64,000 nucleotides of DNA from Galaxea fascicularis (GCA_948470475.1 OX419345.1:15022170-15086169), one strand, 5' to 3'. Numbered from the stretch's first letter, positions 12,801 through 24,100 are shown. Numbers and translations are program-made. Notes: generated by a model not told the origin, from the sequence alone.

Positions 12801-14812
12801 CGCGTGGTACCATGACTACGGACAAACTCAGCTCATTTCCAATCAGCTGGAGCGGGAACTAACAGATTGGTACACAAACTACAAGAAACCGGTTATACAG
12901 GCTGAATACGGAGCTGATACAGTGGCTGGTATGCACGTGGTACGTGCCTACATTATATTTTCAGAATCGCTTTTAGCCTCTTTATCAAAGCGAGGCTATT
13001 AAGTGGATACTCTTGCATATAAAAACGAGTTCTCAAAAACTGATATCCATATGAAAAATTTTGCACAAGGACTCGCTCCATGGAGGAGGCTAAGCTGAAT
13101 TTAGAAATTGTTAGTGACGTCACTTTATGGCCACTGTTCTGTTGGATGGGGCTACCAGAAGAAAATTTGGTTCCCCAGGAAATTTAATGCAGAACCTAAA
13201 GCTTGCAAACTTAAAAAAAATTAAGCTTAATTAACTCATCCTCATGCATCACAATTAACGATGCGACTGTAAAAATTGCGGGTTGAAATGTTAGGGATAC
13301 ACAGTATGGATGACTTTAAAACACACCGGGACGAATGGAACCGCGTAGCATGATGTTATGCAGGAAACCTTGGTTCTGCGCAATGAAATCATTCGCCCTG
13401 GTGAAGTTCATCAATTATCAGAGATAACTAACACTTCTGATATCTATGACTGAATGCATGGGTTCTAGTTCTGCTAATAAAAAGAATCTAATTTGATATA
13501 TTAACCTGACTTGCAGGAACCAGCAGTTATGTTTTCAGAGGAGTATCAAGTAAGTAGAAGACATTTAGTTATGTTCCCAACGTACCTAATTTTCAGTTAA
13601 GAAATTCTCCCAGCAAAACGTCTTTCATTTTCACATTTTAAATAGGTGGAGACCCTGTTGCAGTATTTCCCGGTGTTCGATAAGCTGAGGAAGGAATTTT
13701 TCGTTGGAGAGATGATCTGGAACTTTGCGGATTTTATGACGCAACAAGGTGAGTTGCAAAGCACAATAAACCTCATCCCTTGGTAAACGTAAACACCCTA
13801 AAGTACCGGACGTTTACTACCAGACATTCATTCATTCATATTACTAATTTTTTTATGTAGCTATTTCGCTCCACGTCAATTTTTTTGGCCCATGACAAGC
13901 CCAAAACAAGTTTTAAGTTTTTGAGTCAAGTTGCTTAAAATGCCTCAGTTTGACCATTCAAATGAGACCTTTTAAGAGGCTTATTCATCTCTGCAATGAA
14001 CTGAAAAACACGTCATAGCTTTTCTGTGATGTCAATCCATGAAACTGAATTTAGATCGCGTTCGATTAACCCTATTCTGGAATAAGACTAAACGGAATAA
14101 CCTCTGGATTCTTCTCTGGAAGTAAATTTGGGAAGATATTTATATAAACTTTTGTAGGAAATGATGCTGAAGATTCCGATAACATTAAAATTCTCTCAGG
14201 TTTGACTTTAAGAAGTAAACCTGTGTACTCTTATTCCGGAATACGCTATAGGATTCGGGGTGTTCTAAGCGTGAGTGGTGAATTAAGGAAGAGTATTTTG
14301 GTTGGTTTTCTGGTAGTTTCATCTTTCTTAGTATGACAAATCCCTATACTTAAGATATCAGGAGAGTCAGCAGACACCCCATATTTCCCTTCTGTTTTGA
14401 AAGAACGAGCCAGCAAACCATTTCCACCACGAAAATGGCCGCCACCACTAACAAGGCGCGCAAAGGACACTGATTTGGAAGCACACTTTGTCACATTGTG
14501 CAGTCTCTTGGTGCTTCTTATTTCGGCTGATCAAAGTAAAAATATAAACGATTTCTACAACCGTCTTGTTTTCTTCATAAAGGTACCACACGGGTGATTG
14601 GCAACAAGAAGGGAATTTTAACACGTCAGAGGCAACCAAAGGCCGCTGCTCACTTACTGCGCCAGCGATACCTCAACATCACATTAGAAAAGGCCAGCAT
14701 GCAGACTGGGGACGAGTTGTTGGATACCCTCCTTCGATTTGAAAGCCACAAACCAGGAAACGACAAGCAATATTCTACACAACAAACATATGTCACGCAA
14801 CCATTGACGTGA
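3808..14812 (+). CDS. GUSB: beta-glucuronidase (GH2), complete, 12 exons
   Basis: Lysosomal beta-glucuronidase. Exons: 3808-4023, 4823-5005, 5816-5991, 7098-7461, 8370-8516, 9259-9434, 10753-10899, 11856-11940, 12763-12939, 13517-13549, 13646-13748, 14583-14812. They join in phase to 2037 bp (678 aa; human GUSB is 651). The start at 3808 was chosen over the in-frame ATG at 3745 for its better context (A at -3, G at +4) and the signal peptide that follows. The acid/base glutamate is in WSVANEP (about E457) and the nucleophile in IQAEYG (about E546). The active-site Tyr is in CNRYY (about Y510). The GNKKG motif that reads the glucuronate carboxylate is near residue 608. N-terminal jelly-roll, Ig-like and TIM-barrel domains are therefore all present and it looks functional. 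An AATAAA lies near 15364; the 3' end was not fixed. Confidence 0.92.
6149..6683. mobile_element. pogo/Tigger-like non-autonomous element, TA flanked
   Basis: It starts TA|CAGTCAAACCTCTCCATAA and ends with the inverted partner GTGGGGATTGCACTG|TA. Sub-terminal repeats (AGAGAGGTGGCCATT, ATAGAGAGGTGGCTG) occur at both ends. CAGT termini and a TA target duplication are typical of Tc1/mariner-pogo MITEs. No transposase ORF is present in the 535 bp. It lies in intron 3 of the plus-strand GUS gene. Confidence 0.65.
7810..7948 (+). repeat. MITE family with TTTTATACCATG ends, copy 1
   Basis: Terminal inverted repeats TTTTATACCATGCCATAGAA and TTCTATGACATGGTATAAAA enclose about 100 bp. The interior (ACCAATCAGAATG, CAATGCATTGATTGT) recurs in reverse orientation at 27232-27387, confirming a dispersed family. 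It lies in GUS intron 4. Confidence 0.65.
7977..8108. repeat. second inverted-repeat element next to the 7810 MITE
   Basis: The left arm GCATACCATAGTATATTCCA pairs with the right arm TGGAATATCTCACAAGTCAC read in reverse (GTGACTTGTGAGATATTCCATGG on the plus strand), with CACTTGTCAC on the other side. It is a separate short foldback directly downstream of the 7810-7948 MITE. Confidence 0.45.
8570..8790 (+). repeat. dispersed MITE-like repeat, copy 2
   Basis: The blocks CATTCTCCATACTCTTCCCC, TTTTCTATGGTAATGATGAG, GAGAATTTGTTAAACAATCA and CACTTCCTTTTTTCTCACA recur nearly unchanged at 32640-32790. In reverse complement they correspond to the copies at 145 and 48780. It lies in GUS intron 5. Confidence 0.65.
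10317..10614. repeat. palindromic MITE with CCCGAGG/G-run ends
   Basis: The 5' end TGCACCTATCAGTGTCAAGC is mirrored by GCTTGACACTGATAGGTGCA at the 3' end. Poly-G and poly-C runs sit just inside each end, and the centre repeats AAAATCCCCACCCC-type motifs. It spans 298 bp in GUS intron 6. An open minus-strand frame here is a by-product of the repeat. Confidence 0.7.
12475..12620. repeat. dispersed non-coding repeat shared with 47920-48030
   Basis: The order of blocks GATATAACCCCAAAATCTCT, CAAGGAACTGTATCGCAGCC, AGAAAGAAGAATTAATAATC, AGATCATGGAAGTTA is repeated with substitutions at 47925-48020. It is an old interspersed repeat in GUS intron 8. No ends were resolved. Confidence 0.5.
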
Positions 14813-14978
14813 ACTTAAATGTCACGTTTACCATTAATTTGCCAGTACGGTTAAGAAGAGAATCACTGAGAAAATAATTTTTTACGAGAGAATTCAAAAG
14901 TTAATACTAGGTATTTTTTAACTTTATATTTATTGAAATTCCAACGGACTAAAATTTATTTAATATATGGATGTAGAA

Positions 14979-15112
14979 CAAGCTTCGCGAAAAATAGATT
15001 TCTCAGTCATTTTCTTATTGTGAGCTAATCAATTTGCTAAGAAATGGTACAATAGTGCGTTGTTTATAAGAAAATAAGAAAATGTCGGAGAAATCTGTTT
15101 TTCGCAAAGCTT
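14979..15112. repeat. short palindromic element
   Basis: The left arm CAAGCTTCGCGAAAAATAGA, TTTCTCAGTCATTTTCTTAT is matched by the right arm ATAAGAAAATGTCGGAGAAA, TCTGTTTTTCGCAAAGCTTG. Arms are about 45 nt around a 45-nt loop. It has no coding content. Confidence 0.65.
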
Positions 15113-15469
15113 GAAGTCCTGAAATGACGTCACAATTGTTCCCAGTCTCCTGTTTTCGGTCTCGCGGCTTTGTACCCTACCGGAAGTGAAATTCGACGCT
15201 TTTGGTACATCAAAACACGGGGAACGAAAATTGCTATCGAAAATTGTTTTTTGCTATACTTATCAGTACATTGGGGAGATTTAATCGAGCAAATAAAAAA
15301 AATCTGTCATATACACTTTAACGCAAAACATGTAAATCAATAACACACGACAAACATTTACAAAATAAATTCCACCTAATCCTGGGGTAGTGAGAACTTT
15401 CAGGCCAAGTCAAGCACGATTGCGTCAGCAACTTTCCGAAAAAACAAATTACCGTTATCTTTAATAAAG

Positions 15470-15880
15470 ACAAGAAATTTCACGGCAATTTTTCACTTTC
15501 CTTTGTAAATCATTCTCTGAATCTGAGCAACGAACCAAATTCCTAGGAGTATATGTTGATGAACACCTTACCTAGAAACATATTAGCTTTGTCTGCTGAC
15601 ATATTTCTCAGACAGTCGATTCAATATTCAGGGCTCGATTTTATCTATATCCAAAAACTAGACTAGCTCTGTACTACGCGTTAATCTATCCTTACATTAC
15701 CTATTGTAATATCACTTGGTCCTCCACATGTGTCCAACTATATTTTTACTGCAGAGGCGTGCTGTGCGAGCCATCACCACTGAACTACCAAGCTCCTTGT
15801 TTTCCAAACTGGGTGTCTTAGATATTTTCCAAGTTAATCAGTCAATTCAAATTGCCAAAGTTATGTTTTACTATCAATGA
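15470..15880 (+). pseudogene. decayed non-LTR retrotransposon (LINE) RT 3' end
   Basis: Broken frames spell a typical C-terminal LINE reverse-transcriptase segment: FLGVYVDEHLT, then LIYPYITYCNITWSS, then LQRRAVRAIT and KLGVLDIF. Several frameshifts and stops interrupt it, so it is a dead fragment. The clade (CR1/L2-like) is only a guess. No 5' part is present in the window. Confidence 0.65.
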
Positions 15881-18090
15881 TTCTGACACTAGATCGGCCA
15901 GCAGTTATCGCTGTTTTTTTTATTTTAGTTTTTGATTTAGTGTTTGAAATGCTTTACATCAAGAAATTCAAACCTAATTTGAACGGCCAAACGGACTCCA
16001 TACCTGCGAAACTTTTTGTTTAACTTGGAAATTATTCTTATCTCCTGTTGTTCGTCTTGGTATTTATAGATCTCAGTTTTATCCATTTTTGACTTGATAA
16101 CGACGTTACGTTAACGGTCGAAACGTCGTCGATTTCATTCAACCTTTTTCTTGCCGTACTAATATCATGCAATTTTCAATTCCCTCCCAGCATCAATACC
16201 TGTTCAACTAGCTTTTTTACCTTTAAGATAAAGTTGTTAGAATTTTGAAGCAATCCTGTATTAGCCAAGCCGCACTCACGTAGCGCTAATAGATTTCAAA
16301 GTTAAGATACCGTGCAAAAGTCGAGGTGGCCTCTTTTATAAGCAATTCGGCTTATTGAGGTCTCCTCGCCCAAAGCTCTAGCCTTAAAGATACTTGTAAT
16401 TATCATGATGGCAAATAAATAAATAAACTTAAAACTGATCGACCTGAACTTTGAACTGATGAAACATCTCTTGCTTTAACTTAAGTTGCGTCGTCGAGTC
16501 AGTCAAGATAGTTTCTCACGTTTGCGCGCAAAAAAAACTTGATACCCACGTTATTCATTGAAGTGCTTAAACTCGCAATTACATAAACCGCAGTTTGATC
16601 GCTTTTCAATGCACCGAGTATCGTACAACGAACAACATCAGACACAAACAGCGTTCTGAGTCCCTCAGAATTCGAACGGTTGACGACGTCGACGCGTGGA
16701 AAAATAAATGGGAATATGTAATGATTGGATCTGGTTTTGCTAATTATTTCTTAAGGTGGCTCGAGCTTTTCAAGCCAACTACAAAGTGTAACGAAGTAAA
16801 AGCAAAGCAAATGGGATGCGAATTACTTTCGATACAATTGAAAAAAGGTCGCTCTACTCCGCGCCTTTACAAAAATAGGGCTTTTGGGTTACAGATTGAA
16901 ACGTCCTAGACGCGGCTTTAGTTTTGTCTTTTTTTTTTCAGCCCCGGAGACAAATATTCCAACAGAACGCTAATTTAAGGCGATGATACGTTAATTCATA
17001 TCGCCATCGGTGTTGGGTAAAAAATCCTTTTTTTTTTTCCTCCGGGCGCAACAGACGGGTTGTTCCCTGGAAAAGGTAGGAGCGATGAACGGGAAGACGG
17101 TTGCTGACGGGTTCCAAATGAAGCCAATGAAACCTAAACGTTTTGTAAGGTTTTAGTTGTCCTTCTCCGCTGTTAACAGTTGGTTGTTCTGCGAACTGCA
17201 ACTGGCTTGCAACTGATGGACATTTTCTTTGAAAGACCTGAAATAACACAAGTTGGTTATTAGAGAAAACCCACCTGTTTAACGGCCTACGCACGTCATA
17301 GGTGTTTACCTAGAACGGTTTTCGAAGTCATAGTATTCTGTACAGTAAGGCAAAGAGCAGTTTTAGACTGCAAAACAGTCGGGTTTCTTTTGCAAGGCGC
17401 AGTGATTCTCAAAAACGCTCGTTATTCATGACCAACGCAAAAGTACGGATGTTTTTAAGTCTACTTGGTTTATGTTCTGGGGAAAGGGCACAAGATAACT
17501 GCGCTTTAATGCTGTTGCGTAGGCCAAGAGACTAGAGATATTTGCAGAGCTATTACAGCTGTTGCGCGGGCCGGCACTGGAAATGCCTTAAACGCATGAA
17601 ATACCGTCACAATTTGAAAAGTCTTCAAAACATTGCTTCACCCGAAAACCTGAAGTATTCGAACAGTTTTGTCTCACTGAGTTTCACCAAGCTACACAAG
17701 CAACTTTATGCATCTAAAATTTTTGCTCATACAAGAAAACAAAAACATCTTCGCTACATTAATTCCGCATACAACGGGTGACGCCGGAAGTGAGGTTTGT
17801 GGATGATAGACGACGACGACGACGACAAAGAATAAGAATAAGAACGGACCACATTTTTAGACTCGGGCCCTCCACAGGAAGCGCAAGTAATTACTGCGAC
17901 GAGGGACTTCTTGTGTACAACTCGAACTGAAATAGGCGCGAATGTACGTAACGCATACATTATACAAATTATGTCGTTTGAAAATCCTCGGAATACTGGT
18001 TGGTTACAATGGTACACATTGTATTTCAAACCTACTAACGCGTCTAACTGAAATGGAGTAATCGTTTATGTTTCTCTCTATTTTAAGAAG

Positions 18091-19287
18091 CTACTCAGCC
18101 TGCTCAATAAGCTTCCGTATTTTCTCTTCATTGATGCCACAAGATTTCTCTTCACCCCAAAAATGATCCAAATTGTCGTAAACTTTTGCCGGCAAAGAAT
18201 CGTTATGTAACGCTGCACATATCTTACAAGTCCAAGATTCAGGTTGCACAGGTTTGAATTCTTTTCTCCAGGAAAAGTACTCGTTAAAAGCTCTATCGTT
18301 TGAGTTTAAAAAAAGTAAATAACTTCCGAGGGCTTCGATTGACGGGAAATCCACGGAGTTGATAAACGAGCCAGGTATTGAAAGCTCTGGATCATCATAT
18401 GCCGCGGCTCCCATCACCACGGGTATCATATAGTGGTCATAAGCTGTGTACCAGAATTTCTCTGTGATATAGTCAACGCAGAAGGAATTTTCGAATGCAA
18501 GAAGAAATTTGTAACGCATTAGTTTATCACTGCAAGCTGAGGATGATTTCGGACAGGTTTCAGTTTGATTGAAAAGCGTCGAACATGCTCCAAAAATATC
18601 GATTTTGATGTATTTTGACAGTTTCCTCACAAAATCATCTCTGAGTTCCCCGCAATGACTTACGATCCAAACAGCCAGTTTGTCTTTACCATCCGCATAG
18701 TTCGTTATCCCTGTTTTTCTGGACGCTCTCTCCTCGGATTCCAGTCGGGTGTAAAACCGATACGGTACGAAAAAATCCGAATCTCTCCGATACGTCATAG
18801 TCCAATTGAAAAAGCCGTTGTACAGCGCAGGGTCGTAGTAAGTGAATTTCGGGCTTTCGTGCATGAAATAAATCCAGCGCTGTTTTGAATGTTTGTACTT
18901 GGCAATGTTTTCCATGTGGGTTACTCTTGGTAAATCTCTGCCGTGAAATAACACTGCATCGCTGATCAAGAAGTCGCTTCTGTTATACGTTATTCTACAA
19001 CTTTTCACGCGGCAAGGAATATTATCCCAATGCGTAAAATTGCGATCATTTGAAAGCCCCGGCCACGGTCTACGACCAAACAATGGCGTGTAAAATAAAA
19101 CGACTTTCAATCTGTCTTTATCGTAATTCCGTCTGCGCTGTCCATGTTTGATTGAAAATTCCACAGCTGTTTTAAGTCTATCATCTTTTGCAAGTTTATC
19201 TCGAAGTAACCAATGCTGAAAGATTAAGACTAAACTTCCAAGAAAAATGGTCAGCATAACAAACTTCTTCTTGCGATTTAAAACCAT
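18091..19287 (-). CDS. alpha-1,3-fucosyltransferase-like (GT10), single exon
   Basis: A 398-aa type II Golgi glycosyltransferase predicted to transfer fucose from GDP-fucose to GlcNAc in alpha-1,3 (or alpha-1,3/4) linkage on N- or O-glycans. A short basic cytosolic tail (residues 1-9) precedes one membrane anchor (about 10-26) and a stem. The catalytic domain follows, with WIYFMHESP (about 138-146), FNWTMTYRRDSD (about 160-171) and the GT10 nucleotide-binding signature FLLAFENSFCVDYITEKFW (about 261-279). Length is normal for the family (about 350-430 aa). The start has A at -3 and G at +4. An uninterrupted ORF is common for metazoan FUTs. The acceptor cannot be told from sequence. Both flanks are gene-poor. 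Confidence 0.9.
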   Translation of the reverse strand: MVLNRKKKFVMLTIFLGSLVLIFQHWLLRDKLAKDDRLKTAVEFSIKHGQRRRNYDKDRLKVVLFYTPLFGRRPWPGLSNDRNFTHWDNIPCRVKSCRITYNRSDFLISDAVLFHGRDLPRVTHMENIAKYKHSKQRWIYFMHESPKFTYYDPALYNGFFNWTMTYRRDSDFFVPYRFYTRLESEERASRKTGITNYADGKDKLAVWIVSHCGELRDDFVRKLSKYIKIDIFGACSTLFNQTETCPKSSSACSDKLMRYKFLLAFENSFCVDYITEKFWYTAYDHYMIPVVMGAAAYDDPELSIPGSFINSVDFPSIEALGSYLLFLNSNDRAFNEYFSWRKEFKPVQPESWTCKICAALHNDSLPAKVYDNLDHFWGEEKSCGINEEKIRKLIEQAE

Positions 19288-20653
19288 TGTTTGTTTATCC
19301 TTCCTTACAGATTTTTTTCACTGTCTTCCAGTTTCTTAGAAACAAGTTCATTGTATCACTTGGCTACTAGAGGTGTTAAAGGCCTCGACCTCTTTAAAAA
19401 TTTGTTTGACTAACTGGGTGCGAAGCCAATAACCTTGAAAGCTGTTCGGGCCTTCCAAATAATTGCTTTCCTTTCCAGCATCGGACACTTTCCTTCGGTA
19501 GAAATTTCTTGAAGTGTCTCCATTTCTTTTCTAAACAACAACTTGTGGCGAAAGTCGAGAAATGTTTGCCATCACGACAGCTTTCCGGAGCGAAATGCAA
19601 ATTTAGACGTCCTTGTCGTTGCATGACAATGAAATTCCCAGCTTTTATCAAATTTCGCTTGTAATGGTCGTTATGGTAGACAGGAAACAAAACGCGCGGT
19701 ATCGTATTTGAAACCACAAAGCATGTGTACCTGGTTCCTTCGCATGGATTCAACAAGATGGTTTTCGTTCAAAAGGTACGATAACTGTATTTTTGTCGAA
19801 GTTGAACTATACCATGAAGTTTTATAAATTTGACAACGGAGGAGAAGAGTTCTACTTTTGTTTTCCTCTAAATTTAAAATTTTTTACCTAATTCATCTAC
19901 AGAATAAACACACTTTGTTACCAGTAATTGGTTTCAAGTCGTTGTTTATTGTTCACCGAGGTAAAACGCAAAAAATAAGAGAAGTCCTTTGAAGATATCG
20001 CTTTACTTAGCGAAAAAATGACAAGTTGTTCATGAGCGAGTGTGACTAAATCATTTTACGATTTACTAAAAAAATTAAGTATTTTTAGAGCGAAGTATGT
20101 GGAAACTGATCGGCGCTGTTTGTCGTTGACTTCTGCTTCAATGTGTGATTTCAGTAAAATCGATTCATCCAATTGTTCTTATTTTTCTAGTACATCGTAA
20201 AATGATTAGCACGACAGCGTTTCTTCCCAATTTTCACCCAGCACTTTCAGTCTTGTTGAACACATAATTCATCTCCAATGCATAGTATAGCTTGTGTGGT
20301 TTAAGAATTTCATGAGTAATTTTCAATGAAATGTGTAGAAGCTTGAAGGGAGAATGGCTTATCAGATGATTAAACAGTTGTTCTAGCACCCAAAGATAGT
20401 ACATTCAACACGGAATGTTGGCGTTATGTGTATTTTTTACCGACTTCCACCTCTGCCCGGACAAAGATCCAGGAAATTCATTTTCATCACTAAAAAAATC
20501 GGCGCATTGTTATTGCGGTGCATGTCTGTGTGGAGAAAGATTGAGGATAAGACGGGCGATCTTGCAAAGACTGATGAGCAGTTCTTTCATGTGGTGCTGT
20601 TTATTATGCGAGTGATTTATATGTAATGAATCATATGAACTGCGGAATTGAAA
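19288..20653. other. gene-free interval upstream of the fucosyltransferase
   Basis: This holds the promoter side of the minus-strand fucosyltransferase gene. No coding exon, RNA gene or clear element was recognised. Small open frames (19394-19756, 20415-20626) have no protein-like features I can name. Confidence 0.45.
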
Positions 20654-20727
20654 TCAAATGAAGACTGATCCTCGCAGTTGTGAACGCAATTTTATGCAAT
20701 TACGTAAAGAAGTCTGAAAAAAATTTA

Positions 20728-20781
20728 GGACTTCAACGGTGTTTGAACCCGTGACCTCGCGATACCGGTGTGATGCTCTAA

Positions 20782-20799
<18 letters not shown>
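20728..20799 (-). repeat. tRNA-Thr(GGU)-like SINE head, left arm
   Basis: The 72-nt unit GGCTTCATAGCTCAGTTGTT ... ends in TTCAACGGTGTTTGAA (plus-strand sense shown reversed). The D arm/A box TAGCTCAGTTGTTAGAGC is intact and the anticodon position would be GGT. The T arm reads GGGTTCAAACACC, a near B box. Anticodon-stem pairing is weakened, so it is read as a tRNA-derived repeat, not a working tRNA gene. Confidence 0.5.
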
Positions 20800-20820
<21 letters not shown>

Positions 20821-20886
20821 ATTGTAGGTTCATAGGTTCCTGTGAAAGTGAAGAATGAAATAAACATATCAACCTACAATTGACCT

Positions 20887-20901
<15 letters not shown>

Positions 20902-20919
<18 letters not shown>

Positions 20920-20973
20920 TTAGAGCATCACACCGGTATCACGAGGTCACGGGTTCAAACCCCGTTGAAGACC
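20902..20973 (+). repeat. tRNA-Thr(GGU)-like SINE head, right arm
   Basis: Same unit as at 20728 in opposite orientation. A box TAGCTCAGTTGTTAGAGC, loop CCGGTAT with GGT at the anticodon position, and T arm GGGTTCAAACCCC. The anticodon stem TCAC/ACGA pairs at only two positions, consistent with CpG decay of an ancestral TCGC/GCGA stem. The acceptor stem has one mismatch. It is a repeat-derived pseudo-tRNA. Confidence 0.5.
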
Positions 20974-21132
20974 TAAATTTTTTTCAGGCTTCTTAACGCA
21001 ATTAAATATAATTGCGCTCACAACTGCAAAGATCAGTCTTCGTTTGCTGTTTATTAATGTAGGATAAAGTGGCTCTATCTTTTCAGTCGTCAAATGACAT
21101 TATTGACAAGTATTGTAGTGTGATGATGTTTG

Positions 21133-24100
21133 TTACGCTGAACCAGGTTCCCTGAACCTGCAGGGCTTGATTCAAGCGTTAAAATGCAAGCGATTTCGGG
21201 TGTTTCCCATTTATATAAATTAAGGTTACCATGAATTTTGAAGAAACTGGGTGTAATCACAACACGTTACCTCCAAGATGTGGTGGCCGTTAGAACCGAG
21301 TCTGTGTGATCATTCATTTGCTTCTGGAGACTGCTGATTTGTGACCTAACAAGGAAAAAAGTTTTTTTCGCATTACAAAACAGAATCACTATTTTGAACC
21401 CTTTACAATGCAACGAACTCAACCGGGGCAACCAAACCATTAATCGACAAATCACTGGTCACGTTCACAACAGAGTCTGGCTTTGATAGTTCATAAGCCA
21501 ATAAAAAACGAGGACATCTCTGAAATTCAAAGTGTTGACGGCCCCGGTTGATTTCGCTGTACTGCAAGACCCATGTATATTAAAAAGTAACCCCTTAACT
21601 TACCTTAGTGAAGACATGCACTCTTGTAGTCCAGAAACTGGCCTGGAAAACAGAAAAGTCAAAATAGTGTGAGGTGACTAATTTCTGCGTGTGTACGGAC
21701 TTGTACCCCTTGCGCACAGATATTTGACGCATACTTAAAGAAAACTGCGTCTCCCACCGCGAATGCCAAGATGAAAAATAGGTCCGCAATGCGTACATGT
21801 GTGGCTTACTAGTCTACGTGACAGGCGCTCGACTCTCGTGGACAAATAAATCCGATCGTGCCATAATGTGGCTGCACACACAAAAATCGGTGACAGTTTT
21901 GTAATCTAAAGCTAGTCACACACAGTTCAACATCGTGGAACATTTGTTGCTCAACAAAAGTTGAACTTTGTGTCACCACAGCTCAATATTTGTTGATTTT
22001 AAACAAATGTTGCAGCTCTTCTTCAACATATTTTGAAATGCCATTTAACATGTTGAACGAAAATAGAGACGAGCTCTACTCCGTTCAACAAGTTGCTGCA
22101 ACATCGTTCAACGTTTTTTTTGAGCAACAAATGTTACACATTGTTGAACCGTGTGTCACAACCTTAACAGCAATGGTTTCCCTTCCAGTATACCTTGAAA
22201 AAATGCTAAGAAGCGACGAACTGAACTCTGGGAGTGAATATTCAGCTCACTCAATAACACTACTATAAAGACGTCTTAACAGCAGTTTGTTAAGATACAA
22301 TTAGTTACCTAGGGCAGCTTGTAGGCACTCCATCAGCAGCATCCGTATCATCTCCTATTTCCGCGCAATCGGCCATCGCCTCCATTTTCTTCGCAGTTTG
22401 TTCCTGTAAAGCCTTAAGATTCCCGGCGAACAACACGTCGCTTAGTAAGGAATTCAACTCTTGGCGTTTCCCAAATAATTCTTGTTTTATCGATTCAGTG
22501 ACTTGTCTGGCTGAAAGCAGAGAATCTTTCAACTCAAACGTTTTGGTTTGATATTCACACTTAGCTTTTCTTGCTTCGGACAACTCGGACCGCAGTGAAG
22601 TCGTTTCACTTCTTGAAACCTGAAGAGCTGTTTTTAAGTTTTCCAGCTCCAACTGCTGCCGTTCTTCCATCATTCGCACCTGTTCTTTAAGATATTCTAC
22701 TTCTTTCTTTCGCCGGTTCAATTCCCACTCAAGGCTTTCTACTCGACCACTCTTAGCAAAATCCCGCTCTAACGCCGCTTCCAATTTTCTCTGTAATTTT
22801 TCTTGCTCAGTTTGTTGCTCCAGAAGGTTACCTTTCAAGATTTCAATTTCCGAACGATACCTCTGGGATTCGTTACCTTCACTTTTAATTTTCCCTTGCA
22901 GCTGCTTTATTTCTTTTTCAGCAATGCTTAACTTCTTCATCACCTCCACTCGTTCGCTTGCTCCCTCCTCAACTTGACTTCTCAGAGAAACATTTTCTTG
23001 TCTTTCCTTCCTATATGAGTCTTGCAGTTTTCTAGTTTCCAGCCTTACAGAATTCAACTGTGTTTCCAGCCGCTCTACTCGTTCCGTCGCCGTTTTTCGT
23101 TGTACTTCATTCTCTTTCTTTAACCTATCCACCTCACTTGTCATCTCCAGCAAAGTTGATTCCCGTGTTGCGATCTCATTTTCCATCTTTACCACGTGTT
23201 CTCGCAGGGTCCGCTGACTAGCTAGCACTCCTGCTAACCGCCCTTTTTCCCTCTCAAGCTCAACAGCGCAGAGCTGCATCTTCTCGGCCTCTGCTTTGGT
23301 CTGTCGTAACACTCCTTTCAGAGACGACACTTCGTTTTCCATACGACACATTTCACGGCTTTTCACATCCAGTTCATTCGCAGTTTTCTTTATCAATGCA
23401 TCATACTTTTGCTCCAATTGAAGTTTCTCCTGTTGAAGACCACAAACATCCTTTTGAAGTTTCTCGAGCTGGCTTTCGAAATTTCTCTTCAGTTCAACTG
23501 TACCTCGCTCTGTAACCTCCCGGAGTCTTTTCAGTTCCTGCTCCGCAATCTCCTTCCTTCTTTTCGTTTCTTCCAAACGTTCCTCCACAACCTGAAGTTC
23601 TTGAGTATATTGGCTTTCCTTTCTGCTCATCTCGTTCATTATGAACTTGAGTTCTTGCTCTAGGTTAATGACTTTGTCCCTTTCCTTCGTGACTTCCACC
23701 TGCAGATTTATCTTCTCCACCTTAATTTCTTCCCTGAGCGATGCATTTAGACTCCTTAGCGATTCCATTTCTTCGTGGTTTGACTGTTGTGTCGTCTCCA
23801 GTTCGCCTTCTAATCTCGCTCTTTCCAAAAGGGATTGGTGAAATTTGTCTTGCAACTGAACCATTTCCCTGAAAACAATACAAAGCAAACTCGACTACTA
23901 GAGGCAATTTTAAATTTAAAACAGTATACGCAATTACCGTAATGTCTTAAAATGTATTATTTCGTGTACTGCCAATGGATTAAAAAGTCTACACTGGAGC
24001 CTTTAACACGAGAAGGAAGTTCTTAGTCAATACGAGTTCAGTTTCAAATTGATCCAGTGCATGAGAGTACGATATTTCCCAATACCTGACACCTTTTCAA

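Larger units (their letters stand above)
14813..18090. other. gene-free interval between GUS and the fucosyltransferase gene
   Basis: No supportable gene was found. It holds the probable GUS 3' UTR (AATAAA near 15364), a hairpin element at 14979-15112, a decayed LINE fragment at about 15470-15880 and a GATA/AATAAA-rich tail around 16400. A (GAC)n run lies at 17809-17826. The short open frames at 16595-16909, 16938-17294 and 17542-17781 show no recognisable protein. Confidence 0.6.
20654..21046. repeat. long foldback: two facing tRNA-like SINE copies
   Basis: The left arm begins CAAATGAAGACTGATC and the right arm ends GATCAGTCTTCGTTTG. Each arm carries GTTGTGA..CGCAATT, a run of T/A, AGGTCT/AGGACTTCAA and then a complete tRNA-like unit, followed by CCAACGTCAGTGGC. 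The arms (about 170 nt) are separated by roughly 50 nt, itself flanked by CAATTGTAGGTT and AACCTACAATTG. It is a compound inverted repeat. Confidence 0.75.

Noticed and set aside
20728..20973. Two functional tRNA-Thr genes
   Set aside because: The anticodon stems are broken and the units sit within a repeated foldback with SINE-type downstream sequence. No pol III T-run terminator directly follows a mature 3' end.
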